DNA of 64,000 nucleotides from Fragilariopsis cylindrus CCMP1102 (Eukaryota; Bacillariophyta; Bacillariophyceae; Bacillariales; Bacillariaceae), in contig FMBT01000333.1 of assembly GCA_900095095.1 (NCBI GenBank), positions 62,001 through 126,000 of the forward strand, given 5' to 3'. The notes under the pieces were generated by a model that did no database searches, was not told the DNA's origin, and saw only the letters and a program-made list of their open reading frames with translations. How positions within the stretch are numbered: the stretch's first letter is position 1; each line of letters starts with the position of its first letter. The position numbers and the translations under genes are program-made. Of this stretch, positions 43,093 to 52,914 are shown one piece after another.

Positions 43093-45871
43093 ATGCCAAG
43101 ACGTAGTCAACAAGAGGATGATGAAGCCTATGCCAAAGCATTACAAGATGAATATCGGAAAGAATTTATAAGACGTCAAGCACAAGCACAAGCACAACAA
43201 GCTACAGCTACTGATACTAGATCCGGTGGAGCATCATCAGCTGCTACTGATAATTCAAGAGGAGCGGACGACACCCTGGCGGAACCACCACCACCCAAAA
43301 AATATCTCAAAATCGATGGAACGATGAGGATGAATCCCGCTTATAAGGTGTGGAAAAAGAATCGTGATAATAGTAAGAACAAGAAGAAGAAGAGCAGTAG
43401 TAGTAGTAGTAGAAGCATTAGTCGAAGCAATAGTCGAAGAGGTAGTAATGGAAGCGGTGATGATGAAATTGATGATACTAGTCGTACAAGAAATCGTCGC
43501 AGTAGTACAGGAGGAAGTAGATCATCATCAAGTAAAAATATTAATAACAATCGAAGAAGTAGTACTGGTAACAACAATAATAGTCGAAGAAGTAGTAGTA
43601 CTGGTGAGGATTGGTTATCCACACATCAACTTGGTAATGGTACAGTGGTACCAATTCCACCACCACCCTATACTACTACTCTTCAACTTGGTAGTACAGT
43701 TGTAGTAAACAACACAAATGATGAAGACTATGCACGTCAAATTCAAAATCAATTCGAACAAGAAGAAATAGAACAAAGTAGACATGATGAAGAATATGCA
43801 CGAACACTAATTGCTGTATCATCTGGTGGTACTACTCCTCGTCGAAAATCATCAAAATCAAAATCATCACGCTCATTATCATCACCACGGTCCTCATCCT
43901 CTACCAGAATGTTGAATCATCAATCAAATTCTAAATTTCCTCATGATAATGATATGAATGCATCAGCAGACTATAATATTAGTGATGTAGATCGTTACTC
44001 GAATGCTAGTGGTAGTACAGCTCCTTCTACCGACATTGGTGATGAAGAAGTGGCAAGAAGAATTCAACAAGATATGGATGATGCTGACTTTGCACAACGA
44101 ATGTCCTTGCGGGAACAACAAGAAATTGCCTCCCGTACTACAGTCCAATCATTAGAAAGACAAGCACAAGCACAACAACAAGAAATTGATGCATTAAATC
44201 CACCAAAATCATGTTTCAGGAAATTTTTACCACTAGGGTTTTGTGTTATCATATCTGTTACCATACCCTTATTATTTGTCTTTAATGTCTTTGATACCAG
44301 AAGATTTTTTGGTGATTTGTTTGGTGATGGTTTTATTGGCAGTGATCCCTGGTCGGGGAAAGTCAATAATACTACCATTATTGATATTAATGGTACAGCT
44401 GTACCACAAGTACCGACGAATGCTTATCGATGGCCCATTCGAAATAATGATAATGTGAATGAAGGACTTCGTTTAGATATCTTAAATGCTTGTTCCGATG
44501 ATGGTGATTATTCTAATTTTGTGGAACAAGCGATTGCGAATTGGGATAATGGTTCACCTATTGATTCGTTAACATTATTTTCTACTAAAATACGATATGA
44601 AAAAGATTGTCTAACAGTGACTGGTAAATTAAAAATATGTAATGGGTAAGTTTCAAAATTGATTTGATTTGTTTTGATTTGATTTGTTTGTTTTAAAGTT
44701 TAATGAACGAAAAGATTGGTGATGGGACGGATCTGATCTTATCGGATCGGAAGGATGGATGCATCACAATTCCATTCAATCCGTGGCGTGCTGTGGTGGT
44801 GGTGGTGGTGTGTGGTGGTGCATTTTTCAGCATTATTCGAAGAAAAACGAACATCAATCCTTCTAGACGGATTGGTTGGTTAGGTATTTCTCTCTCTCGA
44901 TACGTCCAGTTCGGTTCGAATCGATTCGAATCGATTCGGTCCAGTCGCACCTAAACACACACATACCGGTCGAATGAATCAAAAGCTTGTACTACCACAT
45001 CATACCGCACATTCCTATCCCATCATCCACATCTTTTCTGATAGAAATCAATGATACACGCCATGCTATTTCTGTTCTGTTCACCTCTATGTGTATATTA
45101 TTAATTATTCACAAATTTTTCTCACACTAAATATTGTCTTCAATTCTTTTCTATCTTCTCAACAAAACAAAACAAAAACAAACAAAAACGAATAACAATA
45201 GTGATTATGGTGATACAAGATGGAGAGGATTAAATGAAGTATTATTAAGTCCACGGAAGAATACAATTGTTGCATCAACTGCAAAATTAAATGAATATTA
45301 TTTAAATTATGAAAATGATTATCAAAAATTATATACAGCCTGTCATGAATTAGGACATGGATTTGGTTTGCCGCATTGGGATGAAAATTTCTTTAATAAA
45401 GATTTAGGAAATTGTATGGACTATACCTCCAATCCAGAAGATTCGTATATGCCAGATGAATCAAACTTTTTATATTTAGCACAATTATATGGTGGACGGG
45501 AAGTTATACCCGGATCAGCAAATAGTATTATTGGTTTATTACCAGCTAATAGACAACGTCGTCGTCGAACAACCACTTTACTACGGAATCGTTTTTCTCC
45601 TGGATTATTAACGTCGACGTCATCGTCAACGTCTTCTTCTCTACAAGAGCAACAACAACGTGGTATTCCATTATCACATAGTCGTTTACTGAATAAAGAC
45701 GGTATTTTACCTGGCGTTGACGATGTCATTATTGGCAATAATGATTCTAAACAGAGACGAAAAATACGAACTAGAATCTTATTACAAGCAACAGAACAAA
45801 ATGAAATTCATATGTATGACAGTGATGAATATCCCGGACATACTGTTATACAACGATTCTCATTAGTTTAG
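43093..45871 (+). CDS. Membrane-anchored metzincin metalloprotease with acidic short-motif N-terminus
   Basis: Exons 43093-44645 and 45202-45871 are joined across a 556-base GT-AG intron (junction KICNG/DYGDTRW), giving 740 residues. The N-terminal ~375 residues are polar (Ser/Arg/Asn-rich) and carry four short acidic helices: DDEAYAKALQDEYRKEF, DEDYARQIQNQFEQEE, DEEYARTLIA and DEEVARRIQQDMDDADFAQR, which resemble UIM-like or LQ-type motifs. A membrane helix follows (about 379-402, LGFCVIISVTIPLLFVFNVF). The outer part has the zinc site HELGHGFGLPHWD (45344-45382), i.e. HExxHxxGxxH followed by Asp, and a Met-turn CMDYTS about 20 residues later, both hallmarks of metzincins. So the catalytic part is outside (or lumenal) and the acidic motifs are cytosolic. 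Substrate unknown; cell-wall or matrix remodelling is inference. The spliced intron falls within the catalytic domain. Confidence 0.87.
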
Positions 45872-46334
45872 TATTAAATAAGTTAAAAGTCGAGTCAAGT
45901 CAAAGTGAATTTATATTATTGAATAAGTCATTTTTATAGAACGGGTTTGGATTGTACATAATAAATTCAGAATAATAATCTAAGCTAATCCAATCCAATC
46001 CAATCCAAAATGCTACTAACAAAAACAAAAAACAACAAGGCTAATATTAATACATCCCTTATGAATAGCTAGACTAAGAACTTCACTACACTACTAATAG
46101 TATTGCTATATTATATGGAAGCACGACACTTATGTTAAAGCTCGAGCTAGTCGGCATCATTAACGTAGTAGCATATCTCACTGTTACAACTTTACAGCTG
46201 GTATTAATAGTAGTAGTAGTAGTATTGCAACGTCTACATACAGCAATAACAAGAGTGAGCCGCGAGATAAAATCAACGATAAAGGCCCAGAGAACTCGCA
46301 TTGACCTTTACGCAGTACCTCGCGGTAGTGGAGG
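45872..46334. other. Short spacer, no gene seen
   Basis: This is the 3' side of the metalloprotease gene, with CCAAT repeats near 45988-46006. No coding or RNA feature seen. Confidence 0.4.
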
Positions 46335-46442
46335 AGGGCTTCGCCCCTCTTCCCCCTACGAAATACAACTCTCCCCCGTAAATCGAACTATAATTTTGGG
46401 GGTAGAATCGTATTTCGTAGGGGGGAAGGGGGCGAAGTCCCC
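46335..46442. repeat. Foldback (inverted repeat) element, GC-rich arms
   Basis: The left arm (about 46335-46377) reads GGGCTTCGCCCCTCTTCCCC then CTACGAAATAC. The right arm (about 46398-46442) reads GTATTTCGTAGGGGGGAAGG then GGGCGAAGTCCCC. The arms pair for about 43 bases with a few mismatches around a ~20-base loop. The GC-rich arms stand out from the AT-rich surroundings. It may be a small foldback transposon or a transcribed hairpin. Confidence 0.75.
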
Positions 46443-46749
46443 AACAATAAATGGCTAACAAAATCTGGCTTCACTCCCCACATTAATTACAAGTGCAGAA
46501 GCAACCCGAATTAGCTTGAATAAGAGCGATAGCTCACAGCCTTAGAAGTGTCTTTACAATAAATATCAAGACTTGAAAAAGATCCTACAGACGGAATTGA
46601 TAAAATTCATGTACTTCTTTTGTGTGTTCTATAATATACAGTATAAAGTTAAGATGTAAAGACGGGACTGATGAAAGTCGTGTTCTTGTTTTGTGTGTTC
46701 GTATCAATCTCGTAATAATAATGATATACCTGACGTCGCGAAATGCACA

Positions 46750-47470
46750 TATCCACCGATTGCAGCGATTGGTAGCCGGTTTCTCAAATAGTCATTTTAA
46801 GTTTCTTTGGATTTTTCTTCCCTGGCATTTTCTCACATCGGTTTCAACAACGGCACCACCACCACTAAACATATCATTTCGACCAAGTAGTGCCGGTCCC
46901 TCGCATAGTCCATAGTAAGTAGTACATACCTGTTGCATCTTTCTCTTCCTTTTTAGAATCTTCATAGTTGTGGTCTTCACTATAAATGTCATAGGACTTT
47001 TCGTAAGCCCTTTCCAATATTGTTGGCCACAACGAAAGGGGAACTGGTCGATCATCGCTACCAGCACCTTTGTCAACAACTCTACCGCGTCCAGCATGAT
47101 TAATTCTTAACTAATACTCTAAGTCTGCAGGGTAATCCTCCATGTTATAGCTTTCCTCCGGATCATCTTTGATTTTTTTCAGTATAGGATGCTCGCAGAA
47201 ATTTAAAACGCGAAGAGAAGAATTAAATGTCTGTTCGTTTTCCAGCCTTCCAACAATTTGGTTGTATACTTTCAATGTTGTTGGCAGGAAGTTTTATTGA
47301 GCGTAGGTTTGGATACCTTGGATATGGATTTTGAAAATGATAGTATCAAATTGAATGATACAATCAAATTGAATGACAACAGGAGTGTGGTCGGTTCTTC
47401 CTCCCTGGTACAACAATCCATAAGAATAGTTATCAGTTAGAAGGAAATGGAGAATGCGGCCTGCATCTTC
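46750..47470 (-). pseudogene. Decayed gene of an unassigned family (PLSLWPTILERA type)
   Basis: The minus strand reads as one protein with a few interruptions: LPTTLKVYNQIVGRLENEQT, SLRVLNFCEHPILKKIKDDP, MEDYPADLEY, then LRINHAGRGRVVDKGAG, VPLSLWPTILERAYEKS, KKEEKDATG and EGPALLGRNDMFSGGG. The LxxNxxGR and LPLSLWPxxLERA motifs with a closing Y-LLR-GPALL segment match, from memory, a large uncharacterised diatom protein family. At least one stop and one shift are present. Sequence up to about 47820 may hold more of the N-terminus in other frames. Confidence 0.55.
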
Positions 47471-48329
47471 ATCGACGAAACCGAGGTGAGTTAAGTTAAA
47501 CTAGGTAGCTCGGTCGTCAACCATATACGAAAAACGGCGGATTCATTCGGGTAGACTATCACATGCAATATATAAAACTTCTCAACAACGGGAAAATCAG
47601 TAACACGATCCGAACAACAATTTGGACGAAGCGTCCGTCCGCAAATACTGCAACTTAAAAAGCTCCGCCAGAAGTGATCGACAGTACTCCAACATAAAAT
47701 TCTGTAACATTTCAAGACGAATCTTTCAGCGAATATATAATTCTAAAATACGACCATCATTTTGTATCGATGGAACAAAACCCATTCATTGCCGCCGATC
47801 GATGTAGCCATATATATTCGTTAGTGCGAATCTCCTTGAGGTCCTCGTCATCGTGTAGATCCATATATGTCTTTTTTTTTTTGACAGGATAGTAAAACTA
47901 GAATAAAACTCTCTCTCTTTGAAAATTAATTAATCTGGAATGATGCCATGCCATTGCATATAATATCCATCAATCTTCCCTCTGTCTTCTTCATCAGCCG
48001 TTTCGGCAAGAATGTCTCTCTCATCTCTTGATGTTGATCCAGAAGATCAATTACTGCCATCCATCGCAGTCGTCGTAGTCGATGTCATGTTTTGTTGGTA
48101 TTTATTTATCCGTTTATTTATTTATTTTCCAATATTATGAGAATTTTCGATGAAAAAATACAAAAAAATATTGTCGTTTCCCTGCCATCCCTCACACTCG
48201 TGACCCAAAAAGAATATCTTTCGCATTTCATTATTTACATACCGGTATCATATTTGTTCCAAGTAGTGTTGATGCGTTGATCTCTACTGCCGAACGATGA
48301 GTATTGATTGACATATACCGAAATTATTT
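47471..48329. other. Spacer with possible N-terminal remains of the decayed gene
   Basis: The minus strand between 47810 and 47500 has protein-like pieces such as LEMLQNFMLEYCRSLLAELF in changing frames. They may belong to the pseudogene on its right end or be unrelated. From 47870 to 48329 I see nothing but a poly-T run and the promoter side of the next gene. Confidence 0.35.
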
Positions 48330-50453
48330 ATGACGATCTTGTCTCAAGAGTTGTTTATTATCGTTGACAAATTGATCCAAAAACAGTCGGATATTGAGAG
48401 ACGAAGAGAAAGAAAATTGTTCAAGATGAAACATCATTATTTTAAGATTTTAAATTTTCTTCTTCTTCAGTACTTCCAGTTTTCATTCCGTACCGGTGGT
48501 GGAGGCTGTTTCGTTTCTATTGGTAGATCCTTTTTGATTCCTGCTGCCACTTGTGCTACTTTATTGCATTATCAGATAGGGAGCACAGTTGGTTTGTCAT
48601 CATTGCCAGTGCCAACGACTTCGGCGGAAAGTCGTCGTATCCCCTTAGAAAAAATATTTGATGCAAAACGAGAATATTTATTTACAACTAGAAAAAATAT
48701 ACGCAATTTCGAATGGACGACAGAAGAGGCTGAAGATTTATTCGAAGATATTCTAGATATAGACGAAATGGCCAATATAGGTGGTTCACTCGAATTGGGA
48801 TCAATTACAATCATAAAGAAAGGGACGACGGCGAAAATTGGGGAGAATAGTTGCTTATACGACGTCCACGATGGACAACAACGTTTAGTTTCATTGAGCT
48901 TATTGTTGGCTGCAATCCGAGATACTATCTATGAAAAATACCCAGATGCTAAGGATAGTGCAACGGACGTAGCAAGAATGATATATCCGAAGAAAAGGAA
49001 TTGTACTGACGTAACAAGAATCGAATTGCGTGAAAAGAATGGAAATAAATGGTTGAAATGTATCTTAAGTAGAACGGATCCTGAAACAAAGACTAAAATG
49101 ATGGATGATGAAGACATAATGAAAGTGCTACCAAAAGAAAGAAGTTGGAAAAAATTTCAACAGGAAAGTGATCGACAAATTCTTACTATATACAACTATT
49201 ATCGTAAACGTATTGATGATCTTGAAAATGAAGAGAAGATATTGAATCTACTTGACCGGTTTGGGAGTAATGTATATTTTCTGGTATTTATTCCAAGCGA
49301 TACTATCATTGCAAGGAGTTTCGTCAGGGGACAAGGAAAAGGTAAAAACATGGAACCTGTCGATGAATTCAAGGGTATTGTATGTTTCGATTGGAACGAA
49401 AATGAGCAAGTTCAAGATTCGATGCGAGAGAGTTGGGAGGATCTCTGTGAGGATGTTAGTCGGAATACCCTACAAGATGCTTGTCTAATTTTAGCTCAAC
49501 AATCTCTCAGAACTAGACTAAAAAAGAATGGGGAGGTACAATGGATGCAACAATATGTGAAAGAACGCATGATGTCCGACGTTGAATATAAAGCAGAAAC
49601 ACTTTTCAAGACTGAGATCGTTCCTGCTGCTAAGGCACTAGAAGAATTTCGTAGTAATGGAAATTTCTATACTGATGATAGTATCAGAGTTGTAAGTCAT
49701 CCTCCGAGTCTCAATTTTCTTCGATCGATTGCTGAGATCCCATCATGTAAAGAAATTGAAATGGTCGTATTGTATTTTATTCTCATTTATGATGACACCA
49801 CTGATGAAGGAATGAAAAAACAGATTATAAACAAACTAAAAGATATCGAATGTATTGCTCTCTGGATGATGCTTGCAAAGCCAAAACCAAAGGACCGTTT
49901 TCAACGATGCCTACTTATCATAGAAGAACACGAAAACAAAGACAACATTGCTGCTGTATCTTCCCCATCGACTTCTTTATCTAACGAAGAACAAACGTTA
50001 ATCTGCAACGCGTTAGAAACAACCGACTTTGGAAAAGGCGCTACCGATAGAAAGAAAGCAACAGCAATTTTAGAACGTCTTAACGAGTATGAACTTGTAA
50101 AGAAACATCAAAGCAAACTCCAACCAATGAAATCAAGTCTTAATATTGAACATATTCTACCACAGAAACATAACAAGAATGTGTATTGGATGGAGCATTG
50201 GCCGAACGATGATGACATCTCATTCTGGCAACATAAAATTGGTAATTTAGCATTATTAAATCAAAAGATAAATTCTAAGATTGGTAATAATTGTTTTGAA
50301 ATTAAAAAGAAACATTTGAAAGAATCACCATACCCACTTACAAAAGAGATTGCTGCTAATGATGCATTAATATGGGACGTCCATGCTGTTCAAGAGAATC
50401 ACAAAAGATATATTAACTTAGCTAAGGAAGTATGGAATATACAACAAGCATAA
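48330..50453 (+). CDS. DUF262-DUF1524 protein (GmrSD-like, HNH-type nuclease)
   Basis: A 707-residue frame from ATG 48330; ATG 48426 is an alternative that would put MKHHYFKILNFLLLQYFQFS, a hydrophobic possible targeting sequence, at the N-terminus. DUF262 (ParB/Srx-like, GmrS type) spans about residues 105-330: EKIFDAKREYLFTTRKN, EDLFEDILDID, LELGSITI and DVHDGQQRLVSLSLLLAAI; DGQQR is its nucleotide-site signature. DUF1524 (GmrD type, His-Me/HNH nuclease) lies at about 585-690: LNIEHILPQ, HKIGNLALLNQKINSKIGN and FEIKKKHLKES, with the catalytic His of the EHILPQ motif and the GNL-L--N pattern. In bacteria this pair makes NTP-dependent type IV restriction of modified phage DNA (family knowledge). 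Both signatures are intact here. The role in a diatom is unknown. Convergent with DHAR, 142 bases apart. Confidence 0.9.
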   Translation: MTILSQELFIIVDKLIQKQSDIERRRERKLFKMKHHYFKILNFLLLQYFQFSFRTGGGGCFVSIGRSFLIPAATCATLLHYQIGSTVGLSSLPVPTTSAESRRIPLEKIFDAKREYLFTTRKNIRNFEWTTEEAEDLFEDILDIDEMANIGGSLELGSITIIKKGTTAKIGENSCLYDVHDGQQRLVSLSLLLAAIRDTIYEKYPDAKDSATDVARMIYPKKRNCTDVTRIELREKNGNKWLKCILSRTDPETKTKMMDDEDIMKVLPKERSWKKFQQESDRQILTIYNYYRKRIDDLENEEKILNLLDRFGSNVYFLVFIPSDTIIARSFVRGQGKGKNMEPVDEFKGIVCFDWNENEQVQDSMRESWEDLCEDVSRNTLQDACLILAQQSLRTRLKKNGEVQWMQQYVKERMMSDVEYKAETLFKTEIVPAAKALEEFRSNGNFYTDDSIRVVSHPPSLNFLRSIAEIPSCKEIEMVVLYFILIYDDTTDEGMKKQIINKLKDIECIALWMMLAKPKPKDRFQRCLLIIEEHENKDNIAAVSSPSTSLSNEEQTLICNALETTDFGKGATDRKKATAILERLNEYELVKKHQSKLQPMKSSLNIEHILPQKHNKNVYWMEHWPNDDDISFWQHKIGNLALLNQKINSKIGNNCFEIKKKHLKESPYPLTKEIAANDALIWDVHAVQENHKRYINLAKEVWNIQQA

Positions 50454-50595
50454 AGATAATCTTCACTACAAAACAGAACAAAAAGTATTCGTGTGCGGTA
50501 CGGTAATATAGATAGTTAACGGAAAATAAAACTTTTTTTTTATTTATTTTTTTTTATGAGAATTCTTTTTCTAATCATTACGTGATGTTTAACTC

Positions 50596-51859
50596 CTACT
50601 CTTGTTGTACTTGTTGTTGTTGTCTTGCATTATTCCAACCCCATATAATAGTTTCTTCTGCATACTTCGTATTAATAAAACTATCACGTGTCATACTTTG
50701 TTGTAAGTATTTGTATATAAATGGATAATCTTCTTCTAGATTTGGTTGTCCATTTTCTTTAAATTCTTTACTTGCTACAGATAAATGATATAATTGTGGT
50801 ACAATACGACAATCAATATTTGAAAAATTTGTTTGACTACCATCTAAATAACACCACTTATTTTGATCATCATCACATAAATCTTTAAAATGATTTTCAA
50901 GATTATCTAAATTTTCTTTTAACACCTCAAGTGTCTCATCATTATTCTCATTTGTTTCATCATCCTTCAAGTATCTTGCGATTGATGGAAAGAAACCAAC
51001 CAATGCATTTTCTTCTGCATCCTCTAAATTTGATTTACTTTCTTTCTTATTTTCAATAGTCTCCGTTTTAGTAGACGGAAAAAAATAATCTAAATACGAG
51101 ACAATAATATTCGATTCAATATAACATTCTTTCTTATGACGTAATGCAGGCAATTGTCCATCATAATAGTCGACTAACCAATTTGGTTTAGTGTCTTGTG
51201 TGCAAGGTTTGACTTGATATGGAATATTTTTTTCTTCTAATACCATACGAATATTTTGTCCAAATGGACAATCACCCACACTTATACCATCCTCACCTGC
51301 TTTTAAATATAATATCATACCATCTTCTATACTTACGTACGTTTAGACAATACACGAATGAATGAATGAATGAATGAATGAGCGACACATTAAATATAAC
51401 GAGGAAGAAGAAGAAGAAAGAAGGAAGCCCGATCGATCGACAACAAAAGACGACTTGACCCCCCCGACTTTTTGCACTTCCAATAAAAGAAAGAAACAAA
51501 TAAAGGAAAAGCTACCAACAAAATAAAGCAACTCATGCTCTCAGGTGTTCACATCATAACGCTACCTACATGACATTACACATCATATACAGTAATAGCG
51601 ACGCGCACACACACACACACGTAAACACACACACGCAAACGTACGTACCCGTTGGAGTTGGTCCTTCTATACGCGTTTCTAAACCACGTTTACGAATTGC
51701 CATTGACAAAGCAGATGATATTGTCGATGTTGTTTTTGATGTTGTGGTTGATACCAAAGAAAATGAATGAACGACGAAAGATGATGATAATAACATCGAT
51801 GATAATATCATGATCGTCATTAAGTACGAGACCATGCTGCTAGTAGTATTTCTTGCCAT
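50596..51859 (-). CDS. Plastid-targeted dehydroascorbate reductase (GST superfamily)
   Basis: Exons 51859-51649 and 51326-50596 are joined across a 322-base GT-AG intron (phase 1, junction PTPT/EDGMILY), giving 313 residues. The N-terminus MARNTTSSMVSYLMTIMILS with SSSFVVHSFSL is a signal peptide with Phe after the likely cleavage site, the diatom plastid import rule. The thioredoxin-like domain (about residues 74-155) begins MILYLKAGEDGISVGDCPFG, whose Cys in GDCPF is the DHAR catalytic cysteine; plants have CPFS, here CPFG. YDGQLPALRHKKECYIES is the glutathione-binding loop with its cis-Pro and the ES pair. The all-helical C-terminal GST domain follows, with an acidic insertion around KKESKSNLEDAEENA. 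DHARs use glutathione to regenerate ascorbate, supporting peroxide removal in the plastid. The C-terminus ends in a Gln run. Confidence 0.87.
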
Positions 51860-52750
51860 GATGATTTTATAGCATTGATTATTGATGCGCTTATGTTTTT
51901 GTTTTATACGTCTTGGCTGATCTTTGTTGAGGTAGGTGGAGTTGAGTGACTGAGTCGAGACGACTTGAGATGATGTACTGTACAGTGTATTTGATGTGCT
52001 GTGCTGTGCTGTGCTGTGCTGTGCTGTGATGTGATGTGTGTAAAGTAAAGAAAAGATTTTTTGAAACTGCCTTCTTTCGTAAGTAAGAATTCTTGATTTT
52101 TCTATTTATTTATTTGCTTGGCTCTTGAAGAAAAAAATCAAACACAACAACGAAGAATGAATGAAACGGACAGAGCAACAGACTGATGAGATGAAAAATA
52201 GATACTTCGTGCGAGGGAGAGTAGGGAAAACAACAATTATATCTGATTTTTTTGACGAAAATTTTAAATCCAACAAGGACTTCGCTGATACATGAAATGT
52301 GAAAGATATTCTTTTTGGGTCACGAGTGTGAGGGAGAGTAGGGAAAACGACAATTATATCTGATTTGTTTTGACGAAAATTCGAAATCCAACAAGAACTT
52401 CGGTTGAGTCCCAAGTAATTAAGTCATGAGTGCGTTCTTTAAAACCCAACGTGAGCATACTACGTACAGTACGACCCCTTGCGCACAGAGCCAGTCGTGT
52501 AACATTTTTATGTGATGAATGGGCAAGAACAAAAATTCTCGTCATCCTCGACTAACTTTGTCCAATTCGGAAGACTCAAAAGTCAAGATTTTTTTTAGTC
52601 CGCAATACAGGGAGTTTCATTGTTGAACTGTTCCGTATCGTATATATTGCTAAAAGAAAGGAAAAACAAACAAGCAAACAAACAAACAATAAATAAATAA
52701 GTAATTGTCCTACGATAGTGAGTTTGGGCGTGACGATAGACAAACACGCG

Positions 52751-52787
<37 letters not shown>

Positions 52788-52914
52788 GAACGAAGCAGAT
52801 AATCAATCAAGCAGTTCAGTTCAGTTTAGCTCAGTCAAGTTCAGATCAGTCAAGTTCAGTTCAGTTCAGTTCAAGACCAACCACCCACACCCACACCCAC
52901 ACACACTAACAACC
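51860..52914. other. Divergent intergenic region with repeats
   Basis: This lies between the DHAR and LRR genes. It has TGCTG repeats near 51998-52026, a direct repeat pair at 52213-52403, (GA)n at 52755-52783 and CAGTT repeats at 52811-52872 just before the LRR start. No gene seen. Confidence 0.5.
52213..52403. repeat. Direct repeat pair, ~73 bp
   Basis: GAGGGAGAGTAGGGAAAAC, then CAATTATATCTGATTT, TGACGAAAATT and AAATCCAACAAG-ACTTCG occur at about 52213-52284 and again at about 52330-52403, with a 45-base unique spacer between the copies. Confidence 0.85.
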
